A stretch of 64,000 nt of DNA from Bacteroidota bacterium (GCA_030682255.1 JAUXOK010000017.1:62001-126000); one strand, 5' to 3'. Positions 1 through 9,777 are shown, counted from the stretch's first letter. Translations and numbers: made by a program. The notes: a model not told the origin generated them from the letters alone.

Positions 1-2
1 AA

Positions 3-530
3 ACTATTTCGGATGTGAAAGTTACAGGCACTCAGGTGATTGGCATTACCCAAACTTCCAATGAAAATGTATTGCAACCTGTTTTTGCTTATCAAACACA
101 AACCATTGGTTTTGGCAAGCAATTGAGAGACAATATTGGTCAAAGTGCAGGATTAAGTTTATCGTGGAATCTATTCAATGGTTTTCAGGTTCAGAATCAA
201 ATTCAAAAAGCTAAAATCAATCAAGACATCAATCAAATTAATTTGGCTAGAGTTCAAAACAGTTTGATGAATGAAATCAGTTTGGCGGTTAATAATTTCA
301 ACATGTCTCAACAAAGATTGAAAGCATCCGAAGAGAATTTAGAGGCACAAACCCTGAGTTTAGAATTTATTCAAAAAAGGTTTGACGCAGGTGCTGGCAA
401 TTCGTTTGAATTGATTCAATCTAGAAATAATTACAACATTGCCCTTTCCAATCAAATTCAAGCCAAATATGAATTGGTTTTCAGGTGGCTTGTTTTAGAA
501 TTTTACAAAGGAAATCCTATCATATTATAA
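3..530 (+). CDS. TolC-family outer-membrane efflux protein, C-terminal part
   Basis: Partial gene; the reading frame is open from base 3, so the N-terminus lies outside the window. The visible 175 residues end in the amphipathic helical pattern of a TolC/OEP repeat: a long Gln/Asn-rich helix, then LSLEFIQKRFDAGAGNSFEL, which matches the TolC-family rule of a helix followed by a G-N/S-F/L-E-L turn and an N-x-A-x-x-N/A helix (NNYNIALSNQIQAKYELVF). TolC proteins form the outer-membrane exit duct of tripartite efflux or type I secretion pumps. It lies 7 bp upstream of a membrane-fusion protein, the usual pairing, so the two are probably co-transcribed. The GTG at base 15 is internal and is not the start. 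Confidence 0.85.
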   Translation, partial: TISDVKVTGTQVIGITQTSNENVLQPVFAYQTQTIGFGKQLRDNIGQSAGLSLSWNLFNGFQVQNQIQKAKINQDINQINLARVQNSLMNEISLAVNNFNMSQQRLKASEENLEAQTLSLEFIQKRFDAGAGNSFELIQSRNNYNIALSNQIQAKYELVFRWLVLEFYKGNPIIL

Positions 531-537
531 AAAAATC

Positions 538-1818
538 ATGTCTAGCAAAAAAATCATCATAGGACTAATTGCCATAGCAGTTATTTTAGTCGTTGTTATT
601 TCATTGTCTAAAAAAGACAAAAAAGGCATTCAAGTTGCCATTGAAAAAGTCACCCTACAGGATATTGTAGAAGAGGTTAGCGCTAGTGGCACCATGTATC
701 CAGAGATGGAAGTAAAAATCAGTCCAGACGTTTCGGGCGAAATCATAGATTTGTATGTGATGGAAGGCGATACTGTAAAAAAAGGGCAGCTTTTAGCTAG
801 AATTAATCCCGATATTTATCAAACCCAATTGGAACAAGCCAAAGCAGGATTGAACAGTTCTAAAGCCAGTGCATCCAATGTGGAGGCACAACTAACGCGT
901 ATAAAAGCCAATCTTGATTTGCAAAAAAAGAATTTTGAGATGCAAAAAAAATTGTATGATGAAAAAGTTATCAGTCAGCAAGAATTTAACAATGCAGAAG
1001 CCCAATTTACAATGGCAAAAGCAGAATATGTGGCTTCAGAAAAACAGCTTTTAGCAGCCAAATATAACAACGAATCCATGCAAGCCAATGTTAATCAAGC
1101 GAGCAAAACATACAGCCGTACCAATGTAATTGCGCCTACCAATGGTGTTATCACAGGATTGGTAACCAAAAAAGGAGAACGTGTGGTGGGCACAGCCCAA
1201 ATGGCAGGTACAGAGATGATGCGTATTTCAGATTTAAGCAGAATGGAAGTGAGGGTAGAGGTTAATGAAAATGATATTGTACGTATAAATTTAGGAGATA
1301 GCGCAGGCGTTGAAGTGAATGCATTTCCGGGTAAAATATTTAAAGGCATCGTGACCCAAGTTGCTAACAGTGCCAAAAACAGTTTGGTGAGCAGTGCGAC
1401 CGATCAAGTTACCAAATACGAAGTAAAAGTCTTGATTTTAGCTTCATCCTATCAAAGTTTGGTTGCGGAAAACAAAGGCAAGATGCCATTCAGACCGGGC
1501 ATGAGTTCTACAGTTCATATTTACACCAAAAAAGTAAACCAAGTAAAAGCCATCAATGTAGCAGCCATCACCATGAAAGAAAAAGACGGCAGTGCCAATG
1601 AAAAAGAAGAAGTTGTGTTTGTTGTTAAAGACGGCAAAGTTCAAAAAAGAGTAGTTAAAACAGGCGTTCAAGACACCAAATACATCCATATATTAGAAGG
1701 CTTAAAAGAAGGCGAAGAAGTTGTAACTTCACCCTACGAAACTATCAATTTAAAACTATCCGATGGTGTAAAAGTGAAAGTAGTTGACAAAGCAGCTTTG
1801 TATTTGCAGGAGAAATAG
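538..1818 (+). CDS. Periplasmic adaptor (HlyD/MacA-like membrane fusion protein) of an efflux pump
   Basis: A 426-residue protein with an N-terminal signal-anchor (about residues 5-23), a lipoyl/barrel-sandwich half near residue 60 (SGTMYPEMEVKISPDVSGEI, VMEGDTVKKGQLLARI), a long coiled-coil hairpin (about 95-195), the second barrel half (TNVIAPTNGVITGLVTKKGE) and a beta-barrel plus membrane-proximal domain. This order is typical of RND/ABC adaptor subunits and resembles MacA most. It bridges an inner-membrane transporter to the TolC protein encoded directly upstream. Unusually, no inner-membrane pump gene follows; the next gene is an unrelated secreted protein, so the pump is either upstream of the window or elsewhere. 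Membership in the adaptor family is secure; the partner and substrate are not determined. Confidence 0.9.
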   Translation: MSSKKIIIGLIAIAVILVVVISLSKKDKKGIQVAIEKVTLQDIVEEVSASGTMYPEMEVKISPDVSGEIIDLYVMEGDTVKKGQLLARINPDIYQTQLEQAKAGLNSSKASASNVEAQLTRIKANLDLQKKNFEMQKKLYDEKVISQQEFNNAEAQFTMAKAEYVASEKQLLAAKYNNESMQANVNQASKTYSRTNVIAPTNGVITGLVTKKGERVVGTAQMAGTEMMRISDLSRMEVRVEVNENDIVRINLGDSAGVEVNAFPGKIFKGIVTQVANSAKNSLVSSATDQVTKYEVKVLILASSYQSLVAENKGKMPFRPGMSSTVHIYTKKVNQVKAINVAAITMKEKDGSANEKEEVVFVVKDGKVQKRVVKTGVQDTKYIHILEGLKEGEEVVTSPYETINLKLSDGVKVKVVDKAALYLQEK

Positions 1819-2327
1819 ATGGTTGGTGAAATTATTTTATTTATAGTTCTTATTAAATACATTAATAATCTCAAAATAGATTGAATTTGAATTTAAGTAT
1901 GGTTTTATTTCATCAAAATTTAATTTTATTATACAGAATTCATGCAAATTAGCTTTATAACCTGCTTTAATTCGCTTAATATTCATTCGTTCTGCTTTGT
2001 AACATATAATAGTTTGATTTTCAACTAAATTTATACCTCTTAATTTAAAATAATTGTAAACTTTGATTTAAATTTATTCGATAAAATTGATTCTGGAATT
2101 AGCTTTAATACTCGATTAAAATTATTCTATTCTAAAATATTTTCTTTTTTGGCTATATGTTTTTTATGCTTAAAAACAAAATTCCTTATAATTTTGGAAA
2201 TTACCTTTATTACTAACTTTCTTTCATTTAATAAATTATTTCGAACGTATTGGTTTTAAATTTAATAAACAATTGTGTTACATTTGCTAAATATTATCAG
2301 TCAAAACAAGTTTATATTATAGAATCA
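1819..2327. other. 509-bp AT-rich gap with a possible decayed minus-strand ORF
   Basis: No convincing gene. On the minus strand, bases 2067-1837 form an uninterrupted frame of 76 codons that ends in TAA, but its only ATG is internal (leaving about 56 residues) and no promoter or ribosome-binding site is apparent. The composition is Lys/Asn/Ile-rich, as expected by chance at this base composition, so it could be either a remnant or noise. The remainder is low-complexity A/T sequence. The gap also holds the unrecognised promoter of the giant secreted protein that follows. Confidence 0.4.
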
Positions 2328-5300
2328 ATGAAAAATAAAATAATTAAAATATTAATTTTAATATTATCTATTCAATTGCCTCAAATTTCAAATGCCTCTC
2401 ACTTGCAAGGAGGAGAAGTAACTTACAAGTGGTTAGGCAAAAAAAAATATGAAATTACCGGTAAATTATATAGAGATTGTAATGGAATTTCTTTAAATTC
2501 TCCAACATTTACAGTTCAAGCACAAGGTATAAATGCTATTAATATACCTTACACTCGAGTTTCAATTGAAGAAATGAATTTTAGATGTAAAGATTCTGTA
2601 AGAAAACTTTGTAACCCACCAAACTCTTTTTCTAGTACTTTTTATTCATCAGAAATACACACTTTTGTTGGTTATGTTGATTTTGAGGATTCAGTTTTTA
2701 AAGTGTTTCCAGATAACAATAAATGTGAAATATTTTTTAGCATAAGTCAATGTTGTCGAAATGGAATGATCACTACTATTAATCCTGGAGTTTTTTATGT
2801 TGAATCAATGTTAAACATATGTAAAACTCAATATAAAAATTCATCACCTCAATTTGATAGCAAGAATGTTCTAAAAACTTATTGTAATGTGGCTTTAACT
2901 CAAAACTATGGCGCTAAAGATTTCGAAGATTTTGATTCTTTTAGCTACGAATTAGCAACTCCAATGAATGGTTTTAATAGTAATGAAACTTATGTTGGGA
3001 ATTTTTCAAATTTACTCCCAGTAACACCATATTGTCCGCCTAATCCAGGGGTTTTGAATTGTACGCCAAGAACTACCTTAAATCCCCCTAGAGGATTTTT
3101 TTTTAATAAACAAAGTGGAGATGTGATTTTCACTCCAACAAAATGTGATGAAGTATCTGTAATAACAGTCAAAACAAATGAATATCGGAAAGATTCTAGT
3201 GGACAATGGCAACTGATAGGATTTGTTTCACGAGATATTCAATTAATTGTAGTTTCTAATAATCCTAATAATATAATTCCTAAATTCAAAGCAAATTATT
3301 TTATTAATTACAAGTTCAAAACAAGAAAAGAATCTTGCATAGACTTTGAAACTTATGATACAATTCAAACGTATTCAAGTTCTGGAAATTTAGGGAATGA
3401 AACTGAATTAAAGTTATTAAAACTTCCTCCAGGTGCAACATTCAAATATGTTGATTCAACCCAGAGATTAAAAACAGGTCGATTTTGTTGGACCGTTCCT
3501 GATTCTATATATAATAAATTAACTACAAAAAGCAAAATGATACCTATTACAATAGAATTGAAAGATAATTTTTGTGATATTCCTTATGTTTTACAAAAAA
3601 GTTTTTCGATTACTGTTTTGCCACCAGATTCCGTAGCAAATTTAAACATCCAAACCTTTTTAGATAAAAATAATGACAGTGTTAAAAATCAAAACGAAAA
3701 AGGTTTTGCTACATCTATTCAAATAAAAGACAAACATACATCTAAATATATTTCAACCAATGATTCTGGGTTTTATAACAACAAAGTATGGGTAGGGAAT
3801 TTTCAGATAGGCATCATGAAACACCCTTATATTCAAACCACAACAAAAGATACAAGTATTGAAATATTGTTTGATAGTTCTTATTATTTAAATTTTGGAG
3901 CCAATTTAAATTCAGGTATTTATGGTAGAATTTATAATGACACCAATGGCAATTGTAAATATGACAATGGAGAACCTACTTTTTCTGGAGTAAAAGTATT
4001 TACTGATAGCAATCAATATGTTGGGATCTCTGATGTCAATGGTTTGTATTTTATTGATGCACCAGCTGGATCCTATAATTTAAGTTGTGAATACAATAGT
4101 AAGTCTTTGAAAGTTAATTGTCCGTTAAATAATCAAATTTCTTTAACAACCATTGTAGATTCGGCTCATTTGAATAATGATTTTGGAATTTCTAAAAATC
4201 CTGATTTTACTGACATTGGTGTTTTTCCGAAAGTATCAAGGCTTACAAGAGGTGGATATGCACAACTATCCATTGTTTGCAAAAACTTGGGTCATAAAAA
4301 AATGAAAAACATCACCACCACTGTTGCCGTAATTAACAACCTTTTATTGATTGATGACAAAAATACAAATCAACAATCTTTTAATATTTTAATTGATTCT
4401 TTGGATGTGAATGAAACTAAAATGATTAAATTTTCTTGCTTAATCAATCAAAATTTGGTTGTTGCAGGCGATAAAGTTTGTTTTGAAGTTTATACAGATC
4501 AAACAACTTTAAATAGAGATAGTATTAAAACAAATAATTATGAAAAAATTTGTGGAATTGTAAATGCGCCTTATGACCCTAATAATAAATTGGTTTTGGG
4601 GGATTCTATTAAAACAACTTTAGACCAATTAGTCACTTATAATGTTCAATTTCAAAATACCGGAACAGATACAGCAATAAGAGTTATTGTAACAGACACT
4701 ATCGACACACGCCATTTGAGTTTAAAAGACTTTAAACTAAATTGGAGTGATTATCCTTGTGATGTTGTTTTTGAAGGCAAAGTCATCCATTTTATTTTTA
4801 ATAATATCAATCTGCCATATTTTTCTAAATCTTATGAAAAAAGTATAGGTTCTTTTTGTTTTACATTAGGCATTGTTCCAAACACTAAAATAGAAAAAGA
4901 AGTTTCAAACAAAGTATCTATTTTCTTCGATTTTGAAGATCCAGTTATTACCGAACCAAGTATTTTTCAAATAAAAAGTCCTGTTTCAATTTCAAAAATC
5001 ATGAAACCACAAAATTGCATCAATCAAAATAATCGTGTTTACATAAAATCTAACATAAAATTAAAAGCGGGTAACATTTATACGGTTCAATTAAAGGACT
5101 CCTCCAATAATTTAATAAACATAGGAAATAAAGCAAGTATTTCAACAAATGATTCAATTAATATTAATGTCCCAATGTTATTTAAATCTGGAAAATATTC
5201 CATTAGAATATTAAGTTCAAATCCTCAAAGTGTATCTATTCCTCAAAGCGGTATCGATAGTTTAATGATTTATAGCAAACCTCAATTTAACATTCAAACA

Positions 5301-6473
5301 AATTTAAATCAGAATTCAATTTGCGAAAATGATAGTATAAAATTTACTTGCAACAATAATGTTTTACAATATAAATTTGTTGCAAATAATAATTTCTCTT
5401 CTGTTTTTTCATTAATCAATAATTATGCAAAACTTGTTAAAATTAATGATAAATTTATAGTTATTGGAAAAGATGGTTTAAGTTGTAGTGATACACAAAA
5501 AATAACGCCTATTGTAAATTCTATTCCTAATACAGTATTGAAAGTTATTAACATAAAGGCACAATATTGCAGCGGTGATTCTGTGGTATTTAATTTTCAA
5601 GGTGGTAATAGATTTGAGTTATTTCAAAATAATTCTATAATTTATTCTTCAACTGCAAGTTCGTTTAAACATTTTGGGACAATCAACTCAGTTTATCAAT
5701 TAAAATCTTATAATAATTTTGATTGTTATAATCTTTCAGATACTGTCCCATTGGTATTTAATCCATTGCCTATAGCTCAAATCTCCGCTCAAAAAAATCC
5801 ATTATGTAGCTATGATTCAACCAAGCTAATCTTGAGTAATGATTATCGAAGAAATATTTATAAAAACAATTATATTTTTGCCATAGATTACAATCATTCT
5901 TACCTTGATGTTAGTAAAATTAAAAACGGTGATAAATTTATCATGCTTTCTACTACAAATAAAAATTGTTCAAAATTCAGTAATGAAATTGTTTTTAATT
6001 TATTTCCGAATTCTCCAAAACCTATCATTAAGACTAGTGACAATAATTTAAGCATTGGAGATTTTCTTGGAAATTTACAATGGTATAAGGAAAATGTTTT
6101 ACAACAAGAATCAGACTCGATTTTAAAGAATGCCCAAACTGGAACTTATTATGTAATCCTTACAGATACAAATGGATGCATGGTTAAATCTGACGATTTT
6201 AATCACACAAATGTGTCACTATCATTGTTGTCAAAATATTCTATAAAAATTTACCCAAATCCTGCTAATGAATTTTTAACAATTGAAAATTCAAACAAAG
6301 AAGTTTTAAATGTGTTAATTATGTCAGTAAGTGGTCAAAATTTAATCAATAAAACGATTGAAGATCAAATCGAAATGGTTAATCTTTTAAATATTCCATC
6401 TGGTATTTATATCTTAAAAATTAGGTTTAAAAATGGTGAAGAAGTCCATTATAAGTTTAATATTCTTAAATAG
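2328..6473 (+). CDS. Giant secreted protein with SdrD-B-like repeats and T9SS type A sorting domain
   Basis: A 1381-residue protein. The ATG at 2328 is chosen because it opens a clean signal peptide (MKNKIIKILILILSIQ... cleavage near ISNASH); an upstream in-frame TTG at 2250 adds 26 residues that do not look like a leader. The mature N-terminus (SHLQGGEVTYKWLG, then YRDCNG) is a type frequent in Bacteroidota surface proteins. Two SdrD-B-like segments (DKNNDSVKNQNEKG near 437 and DTNGNCKYDNGEPTFSGVKV near 529) suggest extended Ca-binding stalk modules. A DUF7619-like module is visible near 771 (FQNTGTDTAIRVIVTDTID). The last 75 residues are a type A sorting domain (IKIYPNPANEFLTIEN ... GIYILKI), so the product should cross the outer membrane through the type IX system. 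The ligand or substrate is unknown. It is visibly richer in A/T and Asn codons than the housekeeping genes around it. Confidence 0.85.
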   Translation: MKNKIIKILILILSIQLPQISNASHLQGGEVTYKWLGKKKYEITGKLYRDCNGISLNSPTFTVQAQGINAINIPYTRVSIEEMNFRCKDSVRKLCNPPNSFSSTFYSSEIHTFVGYVDFEDSVFKVFPDNNKCEIFFSISQCCRNGMITTINPGVFYVESMLNICKTQYKNSSPQFDSKNVLKTYCNVALTQNYGAKDFEDFDSFSYELATPMNGFNSNETYVGNFSNLLPVTPYCPPNPGVLNCTPRTTLNPPRGFFFNKQSGDVIFTPTKCDEVSVITVKTNEYRKDSSGQWQLIGFVSRDIQLIVVSNNPNNIIPKFKANYFINYKFKTRKESCIDFETYDTIQTYSSSGNLGNETELKLLKLPPGATFKYVDSTQRLKTGRFCWTVPDSIYNKLTTKSKMIPITIELKDNFCDIPYVLQKSFSITVLPPDSVANLNIQTFLDKNNDSVKNQNEKGFATSIQIKDKHTSKYISTNDSGFYNNKVWVGNFQIGIMKHPYIQTTTKDTSIEILFDSSYYLNFGANLNSGIYGRIYNDTNGNCKYDNGEPTFSGVKVFTDSNQYVGISDVNGLYFIDAPAGSYNLSCEYNSKSLKVNCPLNNQISLTTIVDSAHLNNDFGISKNPDFTDIGVFPKVSRLTRGGYAQLSIVCKNLGHKKMKNITTTVAVINNLLLIDDKNTNQQSFNILIDSLDVNETKMIKFSCLINQNLVVAGDKVCFEVYTDQTTLNRDSIKTNNYEKICGIVNAPYDPNNKLVLGDSIKTTLDQLVTYNVQFQNTGTDTAIRVIVTDTIDTRHLSLKDFKLNWSDYPCDVVFEGKVIHFIFNNINLPYFSKSYEKSIGSFCFTLGIVPNTKIEKEVSNKVSIFFDFEDPVITEPSIFQIKSPVSISKIMKPQNCINQNNRVYIKSNIKLKAGNIYTVQLKDSSNNLINIGNKASISTNDSININVPMLFKSGKYSIRILSSNPQSVSIPQSGIDSLMIYSKPQFNIQTNLNQNSICENDSIKFTCNNNVLQYKFVANNNFSSVFSLINNYAKLVKINDKFIVIGKDGLSCSDTQKITPIVNSIPNTVLKVINIKAQYCSGDSVVFNFQGGNRFELFQNNSIIYSSTASSFKHFGTINSVYQLKSYNNFDCYNLSDTVPLVFNPLPIAQISAQKNPLCSYDSTKLILSNDYRRNIYKNNYIFAIDYNHSYLDVSKIKNGDKFIMLSTTNKNCSKFSNEIVFNLFPNSPKPIIKTSDNNLSIGDFLGNLQWYKENVLQQESDSILKNAQTGTYYVILTDTNGCMVKSDDFNHTNVSLSLLSKYSIKIYPNPANEFLTIENSNKEVLNVLIMSVSGQNLINKTIEDQIEMVNLLNIPSGIYILKIRFKNGEEVHYKFNILK

Positions 6474-6650
6474 GACATAATAATTAAATCATAACTTAAT
6501 TAGAAAATATTGTTTGACTAGAATTCTAAATTTAGCGACAAATATTAGTAAGTGACGATATAATATTCTATACTTCAAATAAACTCATTTAGCTAATTTC
6601 GGCTTAATTTTTGCTGTAATGAACTTGCAATTAGTTAAATAAATTAGAAT

Positions 6651-7127
6651 ATGAGCAAATTAAATAAAATAGGTCTTAACAAAGACAAAAGCAAAGCATT
6701 GGTGAAATCACTGAATGTTTTATTGGCTGATTATCAAGTGATGTATATGAATGTAAGAGGCTATCATTGGAATATCAAAGGGCATAAATTTTTTGAATTG
6801 CATTTGAAATTTGAAGAAATATACAACAACTTACAAATCAAAATAGATGAAATTGCAGAGAGGATTTTAACTTTAGGTCACACCCCTACTCATAGTTACT
6901 CTGAATATTTAAAACTATCAACTGTTAAAGAAAATACAGACGTAAACGATGGTATTGTGGCATTGTCAGACATTTTAAAATCTTTTGAAGAAATTATCCT
7001 TCTGCAAAGAAAAATATTAAGTGTATCATCAGAAATGGAAGACGAAGGCACTAATGCCTTGATGAGTGATTACATCAGAGAACAAGAAAAAATGATTTGG
7101 ATGTTTTCTTCTTATCTCTCAGCATAA
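6651..7127 (+). CDS. dps: Dps family ferritin-like DNA-protection protein
   Basis: A 158-residue protein of normal Dps length. Dps dodecamers oxidise Fe(II) with H2O2 and store the iron, protecting DNA in starved or oxidatively stressed cells. The ferroxidase ligands are all present with family spacing: His39 (GYHWNIKG), His51 (FELHLKFEE), Asp66 and Glu70 (IDEIAERI). The helices that build the four-helix bundle follow. The basic N-terminus (several Lys in the first 19 residues) resembles the DNA-binding tail of Dps proteins. It stands alone, with 177 bp of upstream sequence and the YqeY-like gene 30 bp downstream on the same strand. No operator was recognised. Confidence 0.93.
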   Translation: MSKLNKIGLNKDKSKALVKSLNVLLADYQVMYMNVRGYHWNIKGHKFFELHLKFEEIYNNLQIKIDEIAERILTLGHTPTHSYSEYLKLSTVKENTDVNDGIVALSDILKSFEEIILLQRKILSVSSEMEDEGTNALMSDYIREQEKMIWMFSSYLSA

Positions 7128-7145
7128 TTTTCAAACATTTATAGG

Positions 7146-7153
7146 TAATTTTG
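7146..7153 (+). promoter_or_regulatory. Predicted -7 element (TAATTTTG) of the yqeY-like gene
   Basis: Exact match to the Bacteroidota TAnnTTTG -7 consensus. It ends 4 nt before the ATG at 7158, so the predicted transcript would start at or next to the start codon (leaderless). No clear TTTG/TTG -33 box lies upstream. Confidence 0.5.
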
Positions 7154-7157
7154 CACC

Positions 7158-7607
7158 ATGTCGAACATAGTAGAACAAATTAACAAAGACCTTATAGCAG
7201 CCATGAAAGCCAAAGACGAAGTTGGTTTAAGGGCATTGCGATCTATCAAATCAGCTTTTTTATTAGCAGCCACTGAGGTAGGCAACAAAGAAGTGAATGA
7301 TGAAGTGGCCATGAAAGCCATGATGAAAATGGCAAAACAAAGAAAAGATAGTATTGAAATTTTTGAAAAAGAAAACAGAATGGATTTGGCAATCAAAGAA
7401 AAAGAAGAATTGTCTGTTATAGAAAAATACTTGCCACAACAAATGAGTTCAGAAGAAATCACTGAAATTCTAAAGAATATTGTCAATGAAGTAGGCGCAA
7501 CTGGTTTAAAAGATATAGGTAAAATAATGCCACTTGCCATGAAAAAATTGGCAGGAAAAGCAGATGGCAAAGCAATAAATGAGGCTTTAAAAAATATTTT
7601 TCAATAA
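7158..7607 (+). CDS. GatB/YqeY domain-containing protein
   Basis: A 149-residue all-helical protein of the YqeY family, homologous to the C-terminal tRNA-binding tail of GatB, the Glu-tRNA(Gln) amidotransferase subunit B. The family signature is visible: an N-terminal helix with DLIAAMKAKDEVGLRALRSIKSA, the central KMAKQRKDSIEIFEKENR helix, and the C-terminal KAINEALKNIF region. The precise role of free-standing YqeY proteins is not established; a role in amide-tRNA metabolism is inferred from homology only. It is probably transcribed from its own promoter (-7 element ending 4 nt before the start). Confidence 0.9.
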   Translation: MSNIVEQINKDLIAAMKAKDEVGLRALRSIKSAFLLAATEVGNKEVNDEVAMKAMMKMAKQRKDSIEIFEKENRMDLAIKEKEELSVIEKYLPQQMSSEEITEILKNIVNEVGATGLKDIGKIMPLAMKKLAGKADGKAINEALKNIFQ

Positions 7608-7622
7608 TTCAATTATTTAATC

Positions 7623-7630
7623 TATCTTTG
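7623..7630 (+). promoter_or_regulatory. Predicted -7 element (TATCTTTG) of the lipoprotein gene
   Basis: Exact TAnnTTTG match located 21 nt before the start codon at 7652 and only 16 nt after the yqeY-like stop codon. No good -33 box was found. Confidence 0.5.
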
Positions 7631-7651
7631 CGAAATAAATTCAAATAAAAC

Positions 7652-8182
7652 ATGAGAAAAAGTATTAAATTTCTAACAATGATGACCATCGCCTCTTTTA
7701 TATTTATGGGGGGATGTTTAGAAAAATTAACATCTGTAGATTTTGATTATCCAACAGAGGGAATAATTGCAACAGAAGCACACAATGCCTCTGGTGACTA
7801 TAATTTTGGTGAAACAACATTAACCTCAACTTTAAAAGAAGAGTTAAGTAAAAATAACACGAATATTGATTTGTTAGATGAATTAGTTTTGAAAACGGCT
7901 TCAATTACCATTGAAAATCCTGATCAAAACTTTGATAATATCAGCAAATTAGAATTATACATTTCAGCTGATGGCAATCCTGAAACAATTATTGCCTCAC
8001 TAAATCCAGTGCCTAAAGGTTCTAATTCGGTTACTTTAAGTGTTAATTCTACCGAAAATTTAGTTAAATATATCCAAGCTACAACTTTTACTTACAGAGT
8101 TGTTGGAACAACAACTGGGCCATTAGATGCTATGAATTTAAAAATTGCTGCTATCTGGAAAATCAAAGCTAGCGCAAAATAA
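7652..8182 (+). CDS. Hypothetical lipoprotein
   Basis: A 176-residue protein with a lipoprotein signal peptide: Lys/Arg N-terminus, a hydrophobic stretch and the lipobox MGGC (Cys22), so it is probably anchored in the inner or outer membrane. The mature part has no family that I recognise. It contains alternating strands and acidic/Asn-rich loops (TASITIENPDQNFDNISKLE, LYISADG, NSVTLSVNST), which suggests a small beta-sandwich. It is a single-gene unit bounded by its own promoter and by the strong bidirectional terminator that begins 10 bp after its stop codon. Confidence 0.75.
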   Translation: MRKSIKFLTMMTIASFIFMGGCLEKLTSVDFDYPTEGIIATEAHNASGDYNFGETTLTSTLKEELSKNNTNIDLLDELVLKTASITIENPDQNFDNISKLELYISADGNPETIIASLNPVPKGSNSVTLSVNSTENLVKYIQATTFTYRVVGTTTGPLDAMNLKIAAIWKIKASAK

Positions 8183-8191
8183 ACTAATCCA

Positions 8192-8241
8192 ATATTACAT
8201 AAAAAAAGCCGCTGAATTCAGCGGCTTTTTTTATGTAATAT
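8192..8241. terminator. Bidirectional rho-independent terminator, perfect 50-bp palindrome
   Basis: A perfect inverted repeat centred on GAATTC between 8216 and 8217. The GC-rich stem AGCCGCTGAA/TTCAGCGGCT is flanked by A7 on the left and T7 on the right, so each strand reads as a hairpin followed by a U tract. The symmetry continues outward through ATTACAT/ATGTAAT. It lies between the convergent lipoprotein and proS genes and can end both transcripts. Confidence 0.93.
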
Positions 8242-8259
8242 GATTTTATTGAAACTTCA

Positions 8260-9738
8260 TTAATAAGCCTTAGCAAACAAAACCCTTTGAGATGAAGGAT
8301 TGCCAGTTAAAACACATTGTCCATTTTCCAACTTATTATCTAATGGAATACAACGGATGGTGGCTTTGCTTAATTCTTTGATTTTTTCCTCTGTTTCCGA
8401 TGTGCCATCCCAATGTGCTGCAATGAATCCGCCTTTGTTTTCTAATACACTTACAAATTCATCCCAAGAATTCACTTCTGTAATGTTTTCATTTCTGAAA
8501 TCAAGGGCTTTTTGATACATCGCGTTTTGTATATCTTTCAATAATTCAGGAATAACGGTTAATAATTCTGAAGCATTGATAACTTGCTTTGTTTTGTTAT
8601 CTCTTCTTGCTAATTCTATTGTTTGATTGGCAACATCTCTTGGCCCAATTCCAATTCTAAGCGGAACGCCTTTGAGTTCCCATTCGGCAAATTTAAACCC
8701 AGGTTTATGTGTATCACGGTTATCAAATTTTACAGAAATATTAATTTGAGTTAAACTTTTTTTGATTTTTTCTGCTTCTGCAAAAACCAATTCTTTTTCT
8801 TCATCAGTTCTAAAAATTGGCACAATCACCAATTGAATAGGGGCAAGCTTTGGAGGTAAAACCAAACCTTCATCATCGCTGTGCGCCATAATCAAAGCAC
8901 CCATTAACCTTGTGGAAACGCCCCAACTAGTTGCCCAAACATACTCTTGTTTACCTTCTTTGTTGGTGTATTTAACATCAAAGGCTTTGGCGAAATTTTG
9001 GCCTAAAAAATGTGAAGTCCCCATTTGCAAAGCTTTGCCATCCTGCATCAATCCTTCGATGCAATAAGTATCATCAGCACCAGCAAATCGTTCATTGGGT
9101 GTTTTAACGCCCTTTACAACTGGAACTGCTAAAAAAGTTTCTGCAAATTCAGTGTATACATCCAACATTTGTTTGGTTTCAAAAATGGCTTCATTTTTGG
9201 TGGCATGTGCTGTGTGACCTTCTTGCCACAAAAATTCGGCTGTTCTTAAAAATAATCTTGTTCTCATTTCCCATCTTACCACATTCGCCCATTGATTGAT
9301 TAAAATTGGTAAATCTCTATAAGATTCAATCCACCCTTTGTAGGTATTCCATATGATGGCTTCACTTGTTGGTCTAACGATTAGCTCTTCGGTTAATTTT
9401 GCTTCTGGGTCAACAATTAATTTACCTGGATGATTGGGATCTGATTTTAATCTATAATGCGTTACAACCGCACATTCTTTGGCAAAACCTTCAGCATTTT
9501 TTTCCTCAGCTTCAAATAAACTTTTAGGCACAAAAAGAGGAAAATAGGCATTTGAATGACCAGTTTCTTTGAACATTTTATCGAGTTGTTGTTGCATTTT
9601 TTCCCAAATGGCATACCCGTAGGGTTTAATAACCATACAACCTTTTACGGCTGAATGTTCGGCTAAATCTGCATTCTTGACTAAATTGTTATACCATTCA
9701 CTGTAATTTTCACTTCTTTTTATCTTTTCGAAAGCCAT
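8260..9738 (-). CDS. proS: Prolyl-tRNA synthetase
   Basis: A 492-residue class II aminoacyl-tRNA synthetase that charges tRNA-Pro in the cytoplasm. It is the shorter archaeal/eukaryal-like form, lacking the editing insertion of the long bacterial type and carrying the extra C-terminal domain. Class II motifs are visible: motif 1 around [16 protein letters not shown], motif 2 in [26 protein letters not shown] (Arg pairs that bind ATP and the acceptor end) and motif 3 near [21 protein letters not shown]. The anticodon-binding domain follows ([12 protein letters not shown] ... [14 protein letters not shown]). The C-terminus ends in a Tyr, as is usual for this type (LFAKAY). A minus-strand -7 element lies 40 nt upstream, and the gene shares the terminator palindrome at 8192-8241. 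Confidence 0.97.
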   Translation of the reverse strand: MAFEKIKRSENYSEWYNNLVKNADLAEHSAVKGCMVIKPYGYAIWEKMQQQLDKMFKETGHSNAYFPLFVPKSLFEAEEKNAEGFAKECAVVTHYRLKSDPNHPGKLIVDPEAKLTEELIVRPTSEAIIWNTYKGWIESYRDLPILINQWANVVRWEMRTRLFLRTAEFLWQEGHTAHATKNEAIFETKQMLDVYTEFAETFLAVPVVKGVKTPNERFAGADDTYCIEGLMQDGKALQMGTSHFLGQNFAKAFDVKYTNKEGKQEYVWATSWGVSTRLMGALIMAHSDDEGLVLPPKLAPIQLVIVPIFRTDEEKELVFAEAEKIKKSLTQINISVKFDNRDTHKPGFKFAEWELKGVPLRIGIGPRDVANQTIELARRDNKTKQVINASELLTVIPELLKDIQNAMYQKALDFRNENITEVNSWDEFVSVLENKGGFIAAHWDGTSETEEKIKELSKATIRCIPLDNKLENGQCVLTGNPSSQRVLFAKAY

Positions 9739-9763
9739 ATTTTAATTTTTGGAATATTTTTTG

Positions 9764-9771
9764 TATCTTTG
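9764..9771 (+). promoter_or_regulatory. Possible plus-strand -7 element (TATCTTTG) for the Ser-rich lipoprotein gene
   Basis: TAnnTTTG match 55 nt before the ATG at 9827, inside the short divergent region shared with proS. The nearest TTTG is only 12 nt upstream, shorter than the usual spacing, so this is a weak assignment. Confidence 0.35.
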
Positions 9772-9777
9772 AATGTG

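Noticed and set aside
2250-2327. Extended start of the first giant T9SS protein at 2250
   Set aside because: The extra 26 residues precede a complete signal peptide and contain no leader features; the ATG at 2328 starts the signal peptide directly.
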